From NCBI RefSeq assembly GCF_013363995.1, contig NZ_JABWGO010000001.1, positions 2,353,853-2,417,852 of the forward strand: a stretch of DNA of 64,000 bases, read 5' to 3'. The notes under the pieces are model-generated. The model made no database searches and was not told where the DNA came from. It saw only the letters and a program-made list of their open reading frames with translations. Positions 52,533-63,108 of the stretch are shown one piece after another. Numbering within the stretch: position 1 is the first letter of the stretch; each line of letters opens with the position of its first letter. Source of the stretch: Nonomuraea rhodomycinica. GTDB lineage: Bacteria > Actinomycetota > Actinomycetes > Streptosporangiales > Streptosporangiaceae. Position numbers and translations under genes: made by a program.

Positions 52533-53833
52533 TGCGCCGCCGCCTCCGCGTCGATGACTTCCAGGGCGTGGACGATGATGCCGAGCCCCTCGGCGGCCTC
52601 GTCCATCGTGAGGGTGAGGGGCGGGGCCATGCGGATGGCCGTGCCGTACAGGCCGCCCTTGCCGGCCAGCAGGCCGGCCCGCTTGGTCTCCTCCATGAAG
52701 CGCGCCGCCTGGGCGGGCGTCTCCAGCTCGACGGCGAACATCAGGCCCTTGCCGCGCACGTCCTTGACGATGCGCAGCCGCTGGGCGGCCTCGCGCAGGC
52801 CGTCCGTGATGAGCGCGCCGGTGCGGGCGGCGTTGGCCTGCAGGTCGTGGTCGAGGACGTAGTCGAGGGTGGCGTTGGCGGCGGCCATGGAGAGGGGGTT
52901 GCCGCCGAACGTGGCCAGGCCCACCGCGGGCAGGGCGTCCATGAGGTCGCCGCGGGCGACGACGCCGCCGACGGCGAACCCGTTGCCGAGGCCCTTGGCG
53001 AAGGTCATCATGTCGGGCGTCACGCCGTGGTTCTGGATGCCGAAGAACGCGCTTCCGGTGCGGCCCCAGCCGGTCTGCACCTCGTCGGAGATGAACAGGA
53101 TGCCCTGCTCGTCCAGGACCTCCTTGTAGGCGGCGAACAGGCCGTCGGGGGCCATGGTGAAGCCGCCCACGCCCTGGATGGGCTCGGCGATCAGCGCGGC
53201 GACGTCGCCGGCGACCGCGGTGGCGAGCACGTGGCGCAGGTCGTCGACGCACACCTTGATGTACTCGGCGTCGGACAGGCCGCGGAACTGGGCGAGGTGC
53301 CGGTCGGCGCCGTGCAGGAAGTGCGCGTTGAGCGGGGAGAGCGAGTTGTTCTTCCACGAGCGGTTGGAGGTGACGCTGATCGCGCCGAAGCTGCGCCCGT
53401 GGTAGCTCTGCCGCATGGCCAGCACCTGGTCGCTCTTGCGGGCGTAGGTGGCCAGCAGCAGGGCGGTCTCGTTGGCCTCGGTGCCGGAGTTGGTGAAGAA
53501 GACCTTCGCGTCCGGGATGCCGGACAGCCGGGCGATCTTCTCGGCCAGCTCGATCTGGCCGCGCAGGAGGTAGACCGTGCTCGTGTGGACGACGCCCGTG
53601 GCGAGCTGGCGCTCGACGGCCTCGCGCACCTCGGGGACGTCGTAGCCGATCATGTTGGTCAGGATGCCGGCGAAGAAGTCGAGGTAGCTCTTGCCGTCCG
53701 CGTCGACGACGCGGTTGCCCTTGCCGCTGACGATCTCGATGGGCTCGGTGTAGTTGAGGGCCAGCCAGTTGGGCATGACGGCCCGATGGCGCGCGAGAAG
53801 CTCCGACATGCTACGAGTATCCCGTTCTGACAT
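52529..53833 (-). CDS. Class III aminotransferase (beta-alanine/omega-amino acid type)
   Basis: The protein (about 434 aa) starts at ATG 53833 ([20 protein letters not shown]) with GGGAGGA upstream. PLP-enzyme blocks are complete: [75 protein letters not shown] (Asp), [20 protein letters not shown] (Lys), [20 protein letters not shown]. It is coupled to mmsA, so beta-alanine:pyruvate or 3-aminoisobutyrate transaminase activity is the simplest reading. Annotation pipelines would call it aspartate aminotransferase family. Confidence 0.9.
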
Positions 53834-53880
53834 CATTCCTCCCACCGGCAACCTGTCGGCGGGCCGCCGAATCGCCTTAC

Positions 53881-53936
53881 AGGCTGTCGGGACAGCCTGG
53901 GACCGCCCGGCCAGTCTATGTCATGACATCAAGACT
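53881..53936. promoter_or_regulatory. Paired palindromes between aminotransferase and AOX-like genes
   Basis: AGGCTGTCGGGACAGCCT (53881-53898) is a perfect inverted repeat. About 20 bp on, ATGTCATGACAT (53918-53929) is a second perfect palindrome, flanked by AGTCT and AGACT half-sites. They lie in the 272-bp divergent gap and are probably binding sites for one or two regulators. The remaining gap shows no gene. Confidence 0.65.
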
Positions 53937-54105
53937 TCATGCCGTCCACCCCCTAGGGGATGTCCCGTGCGCCTGCGGGCGTACCGGCCGCGCCCGCGCT
54001 ACGCCGCCGGAGGCACCGGGAAAGACCTCCCGCGGCCGACGACCGGACGGGGCCGGCTCGGCCACGATCGGGTCATCACGAGGACGACCCGAGGAGAGAC
54101 CGGCC

Positions 54106-54834
54106 ATGACCATCACCTTCGAACCCGCCACCGCCCCCGAGACGCACCCCGCGACGCGCCCCGAGCTGCCCTCCGGCCCGCCCAAGCTCAGTCCCGACCA
54201 GCTCCGCCAGGCCGAGCGCGACACGCTCGCCACCCCGCGCATGGCCTACAGCCTGCTGGCGCGGATGATGTTCAAGCCCGTGGACCTCCTGTACGGCAGG
54301 CAGGGCTCGTTCACCAAGTTCGCCATGCTGGAGACCATCGCCCGGGTGCCGTACCAGGCGTGGGAGCGCATGGGCTACTGGGCGGTGCACCGCCACGCGG
54401 GGCGCTCGGCGCTGGCCAGGAGGGTGTTCGAGCGGATCGTGGAGGCCCGCGCCGACCAGGACAACGAGCAGTGGCACCTGCTGATCATGCAGGACCTCGT
54501 GCAGCGCAACGGCGAGCGGCAGACGTGGCTGCTGCACCGGGCCGCGCCGTGGGTGATCTCGTTCTTCTACTACCACGTGTCCTGGGTGCTGTTCCTGGTC
54601 CGGCCCGACTGGAGCTACCGGCTCAACGCCGAGTTCGAGGACCACGCCGAGCACGAGTACATGACGTTCGTGGCCGAGAACCCCGCGCTCGACCTCGTCC
54701 CGGACCCGGGCACCTACGCCGCCGAGTACGGCCGCCACCGGTCGGTGGCCGACCTGCTGCGGCAGATCGGCCACGACGAGCGCACCCACAAGCTCGACAG
54801 CCTGGAGAGCATGCGCGAGCCCCGTGTTCGATGA
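54106..54834 (+). CDS. Alternative oxidase-like di-iron protein
   Basis: All six expected AOX-type iron ligands can be placed in this 242-aa protein: Glu76 in MLETIARVP, Glu121 and His124 in DNEQWHLL, Glu178 in EFEDHAEHEY, Glu225 and His228 in HDERTHKLDSL. Hydrophobic segments (WVISFFYYHVSWVLFLV) suit the interfacial membrane binding of AOX. ATG 54106 follows GAGGAG. AOX oxidises ubiquinol with direct four-electron reduction of oxygen. Actinomycetes use menaquinone, so the donor is uncertain. The motif wording differs from classic AOX (NERMHL, LEEEA), marking a distant branch. Confidence 0.82.
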   Translation: MTITFEPATAPETHPATRPELPSGPPKLSPDQLRQAERDTLATPRMAYSLLARMMFKPVDLLYGRQGSFTKFAMLETIARVPYQAWERMGYWAVHRHAGRSALARRVFERIVEARADQDNEQWHLLIMQDLVQRNGERQTWLLHRAAPWVISFFYYHVSWVLFLVRPDWSYRLNAEFEDHAEHEYMTFVAENPALDLVPDPGTYAAEYGRHRSVADLLRQIGHDERTHKLDSLESMREPRVR

Positions 54835-54859
54835 GACAGCGTCCGATGAGGCGCCGGCC

Positions 54860-56335
54860 TCACACCCGCTCGGGCTCCGGCTCGGGAGCGGCGGCCGGGG
54901 CGGGCGGCCGCAGCACCGCCAGCGCCAGCAGCGCGGCGGCCACGCAGAACCCGCCGCCCACCCAGGCCCCGAGGTGCACGGCGTCGGTGAACGCGGCCTT
55001 GGCGGGCTCGGCGAAGCCCAGCCGGATCGCGTCGCCGATCGACTCCTTGGCCGCGGCCGGCACGTCCGCGGGCATGGCCGAGGTGAACACCCCGGCCAGC
55101 ACGCTGCCCAGGATCGCGATGCTCATGGCCAGCCCGACCTGCTGGACGGTGTCGTTGAGCGCCGAGCCGACCCCGGCGTGCTCCACGGGGATCGCCCCCA
55201 TGAGCGAGGCGTAGGCCGCCGGGCCGGCCAGGCCGCCGCCGACGCCCATGACCATCAGGCCGGTCAGGACCGGCAGGTAGCCGGTGGTCGTGGCGAGCAC
55301 CGCGAACCCGCCGGCCATGACGGCCAGGCCCACGCCGACGAGCACGCGGTTGCTCACCCGCTGGCCGAGCGCCGCGCCGAGGCCGTTGAACAGCGCCGCG
55401 GCCACCGCGTACGGCAGCAGCGCGAGGCCCGCCTTCATCGGCCCGTAGCCGAGCACGAACTGCAGGTACTGCGTCAGCATGAGCATCACCGCGCCCGCGC
55501 CGAAGGACATGAGCAGGATGGAGAAGGACGCCCCGCTGAAGTTGCGGTTGCGGAACAGCTCCAGGGGCAGCATCGGCTGCTCCGAGCGCACCTCCCACAC
55601 CACGAACGCGCCGAGGGCCACCACGGCGGTCGCGATGCCGCCCACGTTCCACTCGCGTTCGATGATGACGTAGACGGCGGCGGTGAGCCCGATGACGGAC
55701 AGGACCACGCCCACCGGGTCGATCCGGCGCCCGGTGCTGCGGGTCTCCGGCATGAGCACGAACGCGGCCACGATGGCCAGGCCCGCGATCGGCACGTTCA
55801 GCAGGAAGACCGAACCCCACCAGTAGTGGTCGAGCAGGAAACCGCCCAGCGTGGGGCCGGCGATCACGCTCACCATGGCGACGGCGCTCCAGACCGCCAT
55901 CGCCTTGCGCCGCTCGGCCTCGTCGAAGACGGTCATCAGGATGGACAGGGTGGAGGGCATGAGGATCGAGCCGCCCACCCCCATGAGCGCCCGCGCGCCG
56001 ATAAGCTGCCACGACTCCGAGGCCAGCACGGCCAGCAGCGACGCGCCGCCGAAGAAGGCCAGGCCGATGATCAGGAACTTGCGCCGGCCGTAACGGTCGG
56101 ACAGGCTGCCCGCGGTCAGCAGCAACCCGGCGAAGGCCAGCACGTAGGCGTCGAGGATCCACTGGATGTCGCCGGGGCTCGCGCCCAGGTCGCGGATCAG
56201 CGACGGGATGGCCAGGTTGAGCACCGTCCCGTCCACGCCCAGCACCAGCACCGACAGGCACAGGACGGCCAGCGTCCACCACCGCCGCGGGTCTCGCACA
56301 TCGTTCGAGGATTCTGGTACAACGTTCACATTCAC
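54860..56335 (-). CDS. DHA2-family (14-TM) MFS drug exporter
   Basis: The protein (about 491 aa) has a 14-helix pattern. DHA2 signatures are LSVLVLGVDGTVLNLAIPSL (motif D1), AGSLSDRYGRRKFLIIGLAF (motif A) and SVIAGPTLGGFLLDHYWWGS (motif C, antiporter). It ends with a Pro/Ala/Glu-rich tail. The start is uncertain: GTG 56335 (VNVNVVPESSND) is chosen because further upstream the frame enters the palindromic operator. It is divergent from a TetR gene, a standard inducible multidrug-efflux pair. Confidence 0.88.
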   Translation of the reverse strand: MNVNVVPESSNDVRDPRRWWTLAVLCLSVLVLGVDGTVLNLAIPSLIRDLGASPGDIQWILDAYVLAFAGLLLTAGSLSDRYGRRKFLIIGLAFFGGASLLAVLASESWQLIGARALMGVGGSILMPSTLSILMTVFDEAERRKAMAVWSAVAMVSVIAGPTLGGFLLDHYWWGSVFLLNVPIAGLAIVAAFVLMPETRSTGRRIDPVGVVLSVIGLTAAVYVIIEREWNVGGIATAVVALGAFVVWEVRSEQPMLPLELFRNRNFSGASFSILLMSFGAGAVMLMLTQYLQFVLGYGPMKAGLALLPYAVAAALFNGLGAALGQRVSNRVLVGVGLAVMAGGFAVLATTTGYLPVLTGLMVMGVGGGLAGPAAYASLMGAIPVEHAGVGSALNDTVQQVGLAMSIAILGSVLAGVFTSAMPADVPAAAKESIGDAIRLGFAEPAKAAFTDAVHLGAWVGGGFCVAAALLALAVLRPPAPAAAPEPEPERV

Positions 56336-56353
56336 TCGCACACTGTACGGCGC

Positions 56354-56374
56354 CTCTCGCACACCGTGCGAGAG
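56354..56374. promoter_or_regulatory. Operator of the DHA2/TetR pair
   Basis: CTCTCGCAC and GTGCGAGAG form a perfect 9-bp inverted repeat around ACC, ending five bases before the TATGCT -10 box of the TetR gene. A weaker related half (TCGCACACTGT) lies just to the left. Binding here would block both promoters. Confidence 0.78.
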
Positions 56375-56390
56375 GTTTTATGCTGGGGCC

Positions 56391-57095
56391 ATGAGCAAGC
56401 AGATCTCCTCCGTCTGGACCCGCGAGCCACGGCCCGCCCGGACCCCCGGCCGCAGCCGCGAGGAGATCGTCCGCGCGACCCTGGACCTGCTCGACACCGA
56501 GGGGCTCGACGGCCTCAGCATGCGCAAGCTCGGCGCCCGGCTCGGCTCCGGCGCCACCACCATCTACTGGTACGTCGAGAACAAGGACGAGCTGCTGGAG
56601 CTGGCCTACAACGAGGTGTGGGGCGAGATCGTCCTGCCGGATCCCGAGGAGCCGGGCTGGCGCGAGGCCGTCTCCGCCTTCGCCCACAGCATGCGCGCGG
56701 CCATGCTGCGCCACCCGTGGGTCGGCTCGCTCATCGGCCGCCTGCCCGCCCTCGGCCCCAACGCGCTGTCCCTGGCCGACCGGCTGCGCAAGGCCTTCAC
56801 CCTGGCCGGGTTCAAGGGCCTGGACATCGACTACGCCAACGCCGCCCTCACCGCGTACGTGTTCGGCATGGTGATCCCCGAGATCGCGTGGGAGGCGTCC
56901 ATGGGCGGCGAGGAGCTCGACCAGGAGTCCATGAACGAGACGTTCCAGAAGGTCGCCAAGGACTTCCCCGACCTGCTGGAGCGCGTCGTCGAGGTCAACG
57001 CGAAGATCTCCGACACCGACGCGCTGCGGGAGACCAGTTTCGCGTTCGGCCTCGCCACGATGCTCGACGGCCTTGAGGCCCGGCTGCGCGCGTAG
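56391..57095 (+). CDS. TetR-family repressor of the TetR_C_1 (tetracycline repressor-like) type
   Basis: The 234-aa protein starts [20 protein letters not shown] and has the HTH REEIVRATLDLLDTEGLDGL with SMRKLGARLGSGATTIYWYV. The C-terminal domain with WGEIVLPDPEEPGWREAVSA, WVGSLIGRLPALGPNAL and FGLATMLDGLEARLR is typical of TetR_C_1 repressors of drug pumps. ATG 56391 lies six bases after TATGCT, so the mRNA is probably leaderless. It is divergent from the DHA2 exporter with a palindrome between. Confidence 0.92.
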   Translation: MSKQISSVWTREPRPARTPGRSREEIVRATLDLLDTEGLDGLSMRKLGARLGSGATTIYWYVENKDELLELAYNEVWGEIVLPDPEEPGWREAVSAFAHSMRAAMLRHPWVGSLIGRLPALGPNALSLADRLRKAFTLAGFKGLDIDYANAALTAYVFGMVIPEIAWEASMGGEELDQESMNETFQKVAKDFPDLLERVVEVNAKISDTDALRETSFAFGLATMLDGLEARLRA

Positions 57096-57107
57096 CAGAT
57101 TGAGGGT

Positions 57108-58763
<1,656 letters not shown>

Positions 58764-58840
58764 GCGGCTGCCGATGTGTAAATCCACTATGTAAATGGGA
58801 GCATTGCCGATCTTACAAGCTGATCGGATAGGCTCTGTCC

Positions 58841-60457
58841 GTGCTGCCCACCATCGCCGATGTGCTCGCCTTGGAGACGGTTCGCCGGGGCGGACCGCGC
58901 GTCGTCGCGGGCGCGGACCGGCTGGGCAGCAAGGTGCGGTGGGTGCACGTCGGCGAGATCGCCGACATCGCCCCCCTGCTGCGCGGCGGCGAGCTGGTCC
59001 TCACCACCGGCGTCGCGCTGCCACGCGACCCCGAGAAGCTGGCCGACTACATCGGGGAGCTGGCGTCCGTGGGCGTCGCCGGGCTCATCGTGGAGCTGGG
59101 CCGCCGGTTCGTCGGCGAGCTGCCGCCCGCCGTCGTCAAGGCCGCCGAGGACCACGGGCTGCCGCTCGTCGTGCTGACCCGCGAGACGCCGTTCGTGCAG
59201 ATCACCGAGTCGGTGCACGCCCGGATCATCGACATCCAGCTGGAGGAGCTGCGGGCCTCCGAGCAGTTGCACGAGGTGTTCACCGAGCTGTCGGTCGAGG
59301 GCGCCTCCCCCGCCGAGGTGCTCGCCCAGGTGGCGCGGCTGTCCGGACGCCCGGTGCTGCTGGAGAACCTCGCCCACCAGGTGCTGGCCTGCGAGTCCGC
59401 GGCCCGCGACACCGGCAGCCTGCTCGCCGGGTGGGAGACCCGCTCGCGGGCCGTCGCGCCGTCCGAGCGCACCGCGTACGACCCGGCCTCCGGCTGGCTG
59501 GTCACCACCGTCGGCGCCCGCGGCCAGGACTGGGGCCGGCTGATCCTCCTGTGCGACGCGCCGCCCTCGCCCCGCGACCTCGTCCTCGCCGAGCGCGCCG
59601 CCACCACCCTCGCCCTCGGCCGCCTGCTCGAACGCCACCAGGAGTCGCTCGAACGCCAGGCCCACGGCACGATCATCACCGGCATCCTCACCCACGCCTA
59701 CGCCGACCCCGACGAGGCCGCCGCGCGCGCCCGCGCCGTCGGCGTCCCGCTCACCGGCCGCAAGCTCGTCAGCGTGGTCATCCGGCCCACCGAGCCCGTC
59801 GAGCAGGCCCTCGACGGGCAGGCCCAGCTCGGCGAGCTGGCCGAGGCCACCGCCGCGGCCTGCCGCGACGCCCGCCTGCCGGCCCTCGTCGGCGCGCTCG
59901 ACCAGGACCGCGTCGGCGTCCTGCTGCCGCTGCCGCCGCGCACCCAGGCCGAGCCCGCGCTGACCGCCCTGTCCGATCGCCTGCGCATCCTGTGGAAGAG
60001 CGGCGCCCCGTTCGTCCTCGCGGCCGGCTCCGTGGTCGACTCCATCCGCGACGTGCGGCGCAGCTTCCTCGAGGCCGAGCAGGTGGCCGACGTGGCCGTG
60101 CGGCAACCCGACGGCAGGCCCTTCTACCGGCTGCCCGACCTGCGGCTGCGCGGCCTGCTGCACCTGCTGCGCGACGACGCGCGGCTGCAGACGTTCGCCG
60201 AGCGGGAGCTCGGGCCGCTGCTCGCCCACGACGCCCAGCGCGGCGGCGACCTCACCAGGATCCTGCGCGTCTACCTCGACGCCGGGCGCAACAAGGCGGT
60301 GGCCGCCCAGAAGGCGCACCTGTCCCGGCCCGCCTTCTACGACCGGCTCCGGCGCCTCGAACGCATCCTCGACACGGACCTCGACGACGTCGAGTCGTGC
60401 CTGTCGCTCCACGTCGCCCTGCTGGCCCTGGAGTCCTTCCGCCGCGACTCCCGCTGA
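58841..60457 (+). CDS. PucR-family transcriptional regulator
   Basis: The 538-aa protein opens at GTG 58841, six bases after TAGGCT, so it is probably leaderless. The N-terminal PucR domain (TIADVLALETVRRGGPRVVA, RWVHVGEIADIAPLLRGGEL, VLTTGVALP) is followed by a central GGDEF-like/CdaR region. The HTH_30 is GGDLTRILRVYLDAGRNKAV, AAQKAHLSRPAFYDRLRRLE. It is the second PucR in the window. Likely targets are the nearby amine/acyl-CoA catabolic genes, but nothing in the sequence proves it. Confidence 0.88.
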   Translation: MLPTIADVLALETVRRGGPRVVAGADRLGSKVRWVHVGEIADIAPLLRGGELVLTTGVALPRDPEKLADYIGELASVGVAGLIVELGRRFVGELPPAVVKAAEDHGLPLVVLTRETPFVQITESVHARIIDIQLEELRASEQLHEVFTELSVEGASPAEVLAQVARLSGRPVLLENLAHQVLACESAARDTGSLLAGWETRSRAVAPSERTAYDPASGWLVTTVGARGQDWGRLILLCDAPPSPRDLVLAERAATTLALGRLLERHQESLERQAHGTIITGILTHAYADPDEAAARARAVGVPLTGRKLVSVVIRPTEPVEQALDGQAQLGELAEATAAACRDARLPALVGALDQDRVGVLLPLPPRTQAEPALTALSDRLRILWKSGAPFVLAAGSVVDSIRDVRRSFLEAEQVADVAVRQPDGRPFYRLPDLRLRGLLHLLRDDARLQTFAERELGPLLAHDAQRGGDLTRILRVYLDAGRNKAVAAQKAHLSRPAFYDRLRRLERILDTDLDDVESCLSLHVALLALESFRRDSR

Positions 60458-60667
60458 CGCCTGGCTCGCGGGCCGATTCACCCATTGCATGCGGACCGAT
60501 TCCTGAACGCCCCCACGTTCCGTGACCACCCCAGGTCGTACGGCAAGCCCGGTCCAGAGTGCGATGTCAATCTCGTAACCTCTGCGGCGGATTAGCGTGT
60601 TTCGCTCACCCGCCGACCATGATCACGCCAGGATGGTGCGGTTCACTGTCCGCCCTCTGGAGTTGTC

Positions 60668-62143
60668 ATGTCTCGACGTACCCTCGCCGCCGGCCTGTCG
60701 CTGGCCGCCGCCCTCACGGTCACCACCGTGCCCGTCGCCGCCGCGGACCAGGCATCGGTCAAGTTCCCGTCCGCCAAGTTCCCCCTGGGGACGTCGGGCG
60801 TGCCGACGAGGAAGCTGACCAGCGTGGCCCAGGGCGTCGACCTCTACGACGTGCAGGCCGGCAGCTCCAGCAACAGCTACACGGTCTCCGTCCTCATGCC
60901 CAGCGGCCGTGACTACGGCATGCGGCAGACCGCCGAGTCGGTCCTGGCCGAGGTCGAGGCCGCGGGCGAGACCGCGACCCTGCAGGAGGTCGTCCGGCCG
61001 GCCGTGGCCGACGCCCCTTCGCAGACCGTCTACATGGTCCGGGTGGGCAACTGGAAGCTTGAGGAGAAGAAGAAGGCCGAGGAGATGGTGGCCAAGCTCA
61101 AGGACGCCGGCCTGAAGTCCAGGGTGGACTACACCGGCGACGACGGCCTGGAGACCACCGGCCCGTGGAGCGTCAAGGTCATGATGATCGACGCGCGGAC
61201 GTTCCGCGGCTCGTACGCGTCGTCCCTCGGCACCAGTGTCGCCGCCCGCGACAAGGTCTCCGCCATGGCGAAGTCCGCGCACGCCCTCGCGGCCGTCAAC
61301 GGCGGCTTCTTCAACATCCACACCGCCAAGAACCTCCAGGGCGAGCCGGTCGGCGCGTCCGTGGTGGCCGGCAAGCTGCTCAGCGAGGCCGTGCCCGGCC
61401 GTTCCGCCGTCGTCCTCAAGGGCCGCACCGCCCGCATCACCGAGATCAGCACCACGGTGACGGCCATCGCGCAGGACGGCTCCAAGTCCCCGGTCAACGG
61501 CGTCAACCGCGCGGCCGGCACGGACGAGCTGGTCCTCTACACCGAGGAGTTCGGCGCCAAGACCCCGGCCGACGACGGCGCCGACGTGGTGATCGACGCC
61601 ACCGGCAAGGTCGTCGGCGTGCGCGCCCCGGGCGCCGAGGTGGCGCGGGGCACCCGGATCCTGCACGGCACCGGCGTCGCCACCGAATGGCTGGCCGCGC
61701 ACGCCACCGAGGGCACGACCCTGAAGATCGACACCAGGGTCGTGGACCTGCGCAAGCGCTCGGCCATCAAGCTCACGCCGGACGTGAACGTCATCGCCGG
61801 CAGCGTCGGCCTGGTCCGCAACGGCAAGACCCGGATCACCGCCAAGCTCAACGGCCACGACTCGATCAACATGATCCTGCGCAGGCACCCGCGCACGCTG
61901 CTCGGCACGACCCGCAACGGCAGCCTCATCGTGGCCGTCATCGACGGCCGCCAGCCGGGGATCACGGTGGGGGCCAACTTCATCGAGGCGGCCCGCTTCA
62001 TGCGCTGGCTCGGCGCCCGTGAGGCCGTCAACCTGGACGGCGGCGGCTCGACCACCATGGTGGTGGGCGACAAGGTCGTCAACCGCCCGTCGGACGGGGT
62101 GGAGCGCGGCGTCGGCGACGCCCTGCTGATCATGCCGAAGTAA
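60668..62143 (+). CDS. Secreted phosphodiester glycosidase (NAGPA-domain) protein
   Basis: The 491-aa protein has a Sec signal (MSRRTLAAGLSLAAALTVTT, cleavage near VAAADQ). A SPOR-like or sporulation-related stretch follows (YTVSVLMPSGRDYGMRQTAE, VYMVRVGNWKLEEKKKAEEM). The NAGPA domain has HALAAVNGGFFNIHT, GRTARITEIS, VIDGRQPGITVGANFIEAAR and NLDGGGSTTMVVG. NAGPA relatives cleave GlcNAc-phosphodiesters, in bacteria perhaps on teichoic acids or other envelope glycans. GGAG sits six bases before the ATG. A terminator follows. Confidence 0.88.
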   Translation: MSRRTLAAGLSLAAALTVTTVPVAAADQASVKFPSAKFPLGTSGVPTRKLTSVAQGVDLYDVQAGSSSNSYTVSVLMPSGRDYGMRQTAESVLAEVEAAGETATLQEVVRPAVADAPSQTVYMVRVGNWKLEEKKKAEEMVAKLKDAGLKSRVDYTGDDGLETTGPWSVKVMMIDARTFRGSYASSLGTSVAARDKVSAMAKSAHALAAVNGGFFNIHTAKNLQGEPVGASVVAGKLLSEAVPGRSAVVLKGRTARITEISTTVTAIAQDGSKSPVNGVNRAAGTDELVLYTEEFGAKTPADDGADVVIDATGKVVGVRAPGAEVARGTRILHGTGVATEWLAAHATEGTTLKIDTRVVDLRKRSAIKLTPDVNVIAGSVGLVRNGKTRITAKLNGHDSINMILRRHPRTLLGTTRNGSLIVAVIDGRQPGITVGANFIEAARFMRWLGAREAVNLDGGGSTTMVVGDKVVNRPSDGVERGVGDALLIMPK

Positions 62144-62159
62144 GGCCGGAGACCCTTCC

Positions 62160-62201
62160 AGCCGGGGGTGGACGCGGACCGCCGCGCCGCCCCCGGCTTT
62201 T
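62160..62201 (+). terminator. Intrinsic terminator after the NAGPA gene
   Basis: AGCCGGGGG (62160-62168) pairs with CCCCCGGCT (62190-62198), followed by TTTG. The 21-base loop is itself G/C-rich. It lies 17 bp after the stop. Confidence 0.85.
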
Positions 62202-62351
62202 GTCACTGACGACTCCGGAACCGCCCGTCTGGTGTGCCGGCGCGAGAAGCGGCCACGTGACGGTTCGTCCGGTTCGTCCAGGCGGTCCGATGCCCTGCAG
62301 GCCCGCGCCGGCCTCCTTTCCCAGCCCTCGTCGGCCCCGTGCCGCACCGGC

Positions 62352-62487
62352 GAGGTGACGTCGGCGGCGAGGTGACGTCGGCGGCGAGGTGACGTCGGCA
62401 GCGAGGCGACGTCGGCAGCGAGGCGACGTCGGCAGCGGGATGACGTCGCCGGCGAGGTGACGTCGCCGGCGAGGTGACGTCGGCGGC
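62352..62487. repeat. Eight-copy 17-bp tandem repeat
   Basis: Exactly eight units of GAGGTGACGTCGGCGGC run head to tail, with only one to four changes per unit. Every unit keeps the hexamer GACGTC. Identical units cluster (units 1-2; 4-5), showing recent local duplications. As 17 is not a multiple of three, it is not a protein repeat. It sits between the NAGPA terminator and a transposase relic. Confidence 0.92.
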
Positions 62488-62514
62488 GACCCAGGCGTCG
62501 GCCGCCTCGATCAG

Positions 62515-63005
62515 CGGGCGCGCCCGTCTCGGGCGGGATCTCTCTTGCTAGAAGCCGGGTCGCGGCAGTCGGAACCCCGCATGCGATCAGGCCGGCCTCG
62601 AACTCGCGGGAGGCAGACCCTTGCCGGCGGTCAGCGGTCGGCACCACGCGCTCGTCCATCTCCGGGCCGGCCAGGGCCCAGGTGGTCGGCATCCTCGCCC
62701 AGGCCCGCACCATGAACAGCGGCGGTCCCCCGTACACTGCCGAACCAGAAGGCGGTGTCCGCGGCGAGGAGCCGGATGGCCTGCTACGACCAAAGGGAGC
62801 GCTGCGCGCAGCCGCTTGTCGTGGCCCGACCGCCGCCGCGACAGGCGGGGAACACGTCGCGCAGGCGGGCGTCGGCGAAGCGCAGCCATCGGGCCTCGGA
62901 GCGGGAGCCGAGCACGGCCTGGTCCAGCGCCAGGCAGACGGGTTCGGAGCAGCTGCGCAGGGGGCGGTCTTCCGATGCACGGGGTTGTCGATCTTCACGT
63001 ATGGT
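62515..63005 (-). pseudogene. Degenerate IS982-family transposase
   Basis: Pieces of an IS982-type transposase appear in order on the minus strand but in different frames. They are YVKIDN (62984-63001), LALDQAVLGSRSEARWLRFA and LRDVFP (about 62850-62950), DKRLRAALPLV (about 62800-62830), WALAGPEMDERVV (about 62640-62685), and EFEAGLIACGV (about 62580-62615). At least three frameshifts separate them, and the Asp-rich catalytic centre is not intact. It is an old, dead insertion. Terminal inverted repeats were not found. Confidence 0.65.
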
Positions 63006-63108
63006 TCGGTCAACAGGGCGCCGGCCGTCGCCCCCGCGGCGAGGACTCGGCTCAGACGGTGGGGTGGTCGCTTTGGGAATGGTCGAATCGCTCTGGGACG
63101 CCGGAGAG

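Noticed and set aside
62352..62487. CRISPR array
   Set aside because: The 17-bp units are contiguous with no spacers, and no cas genes are present.
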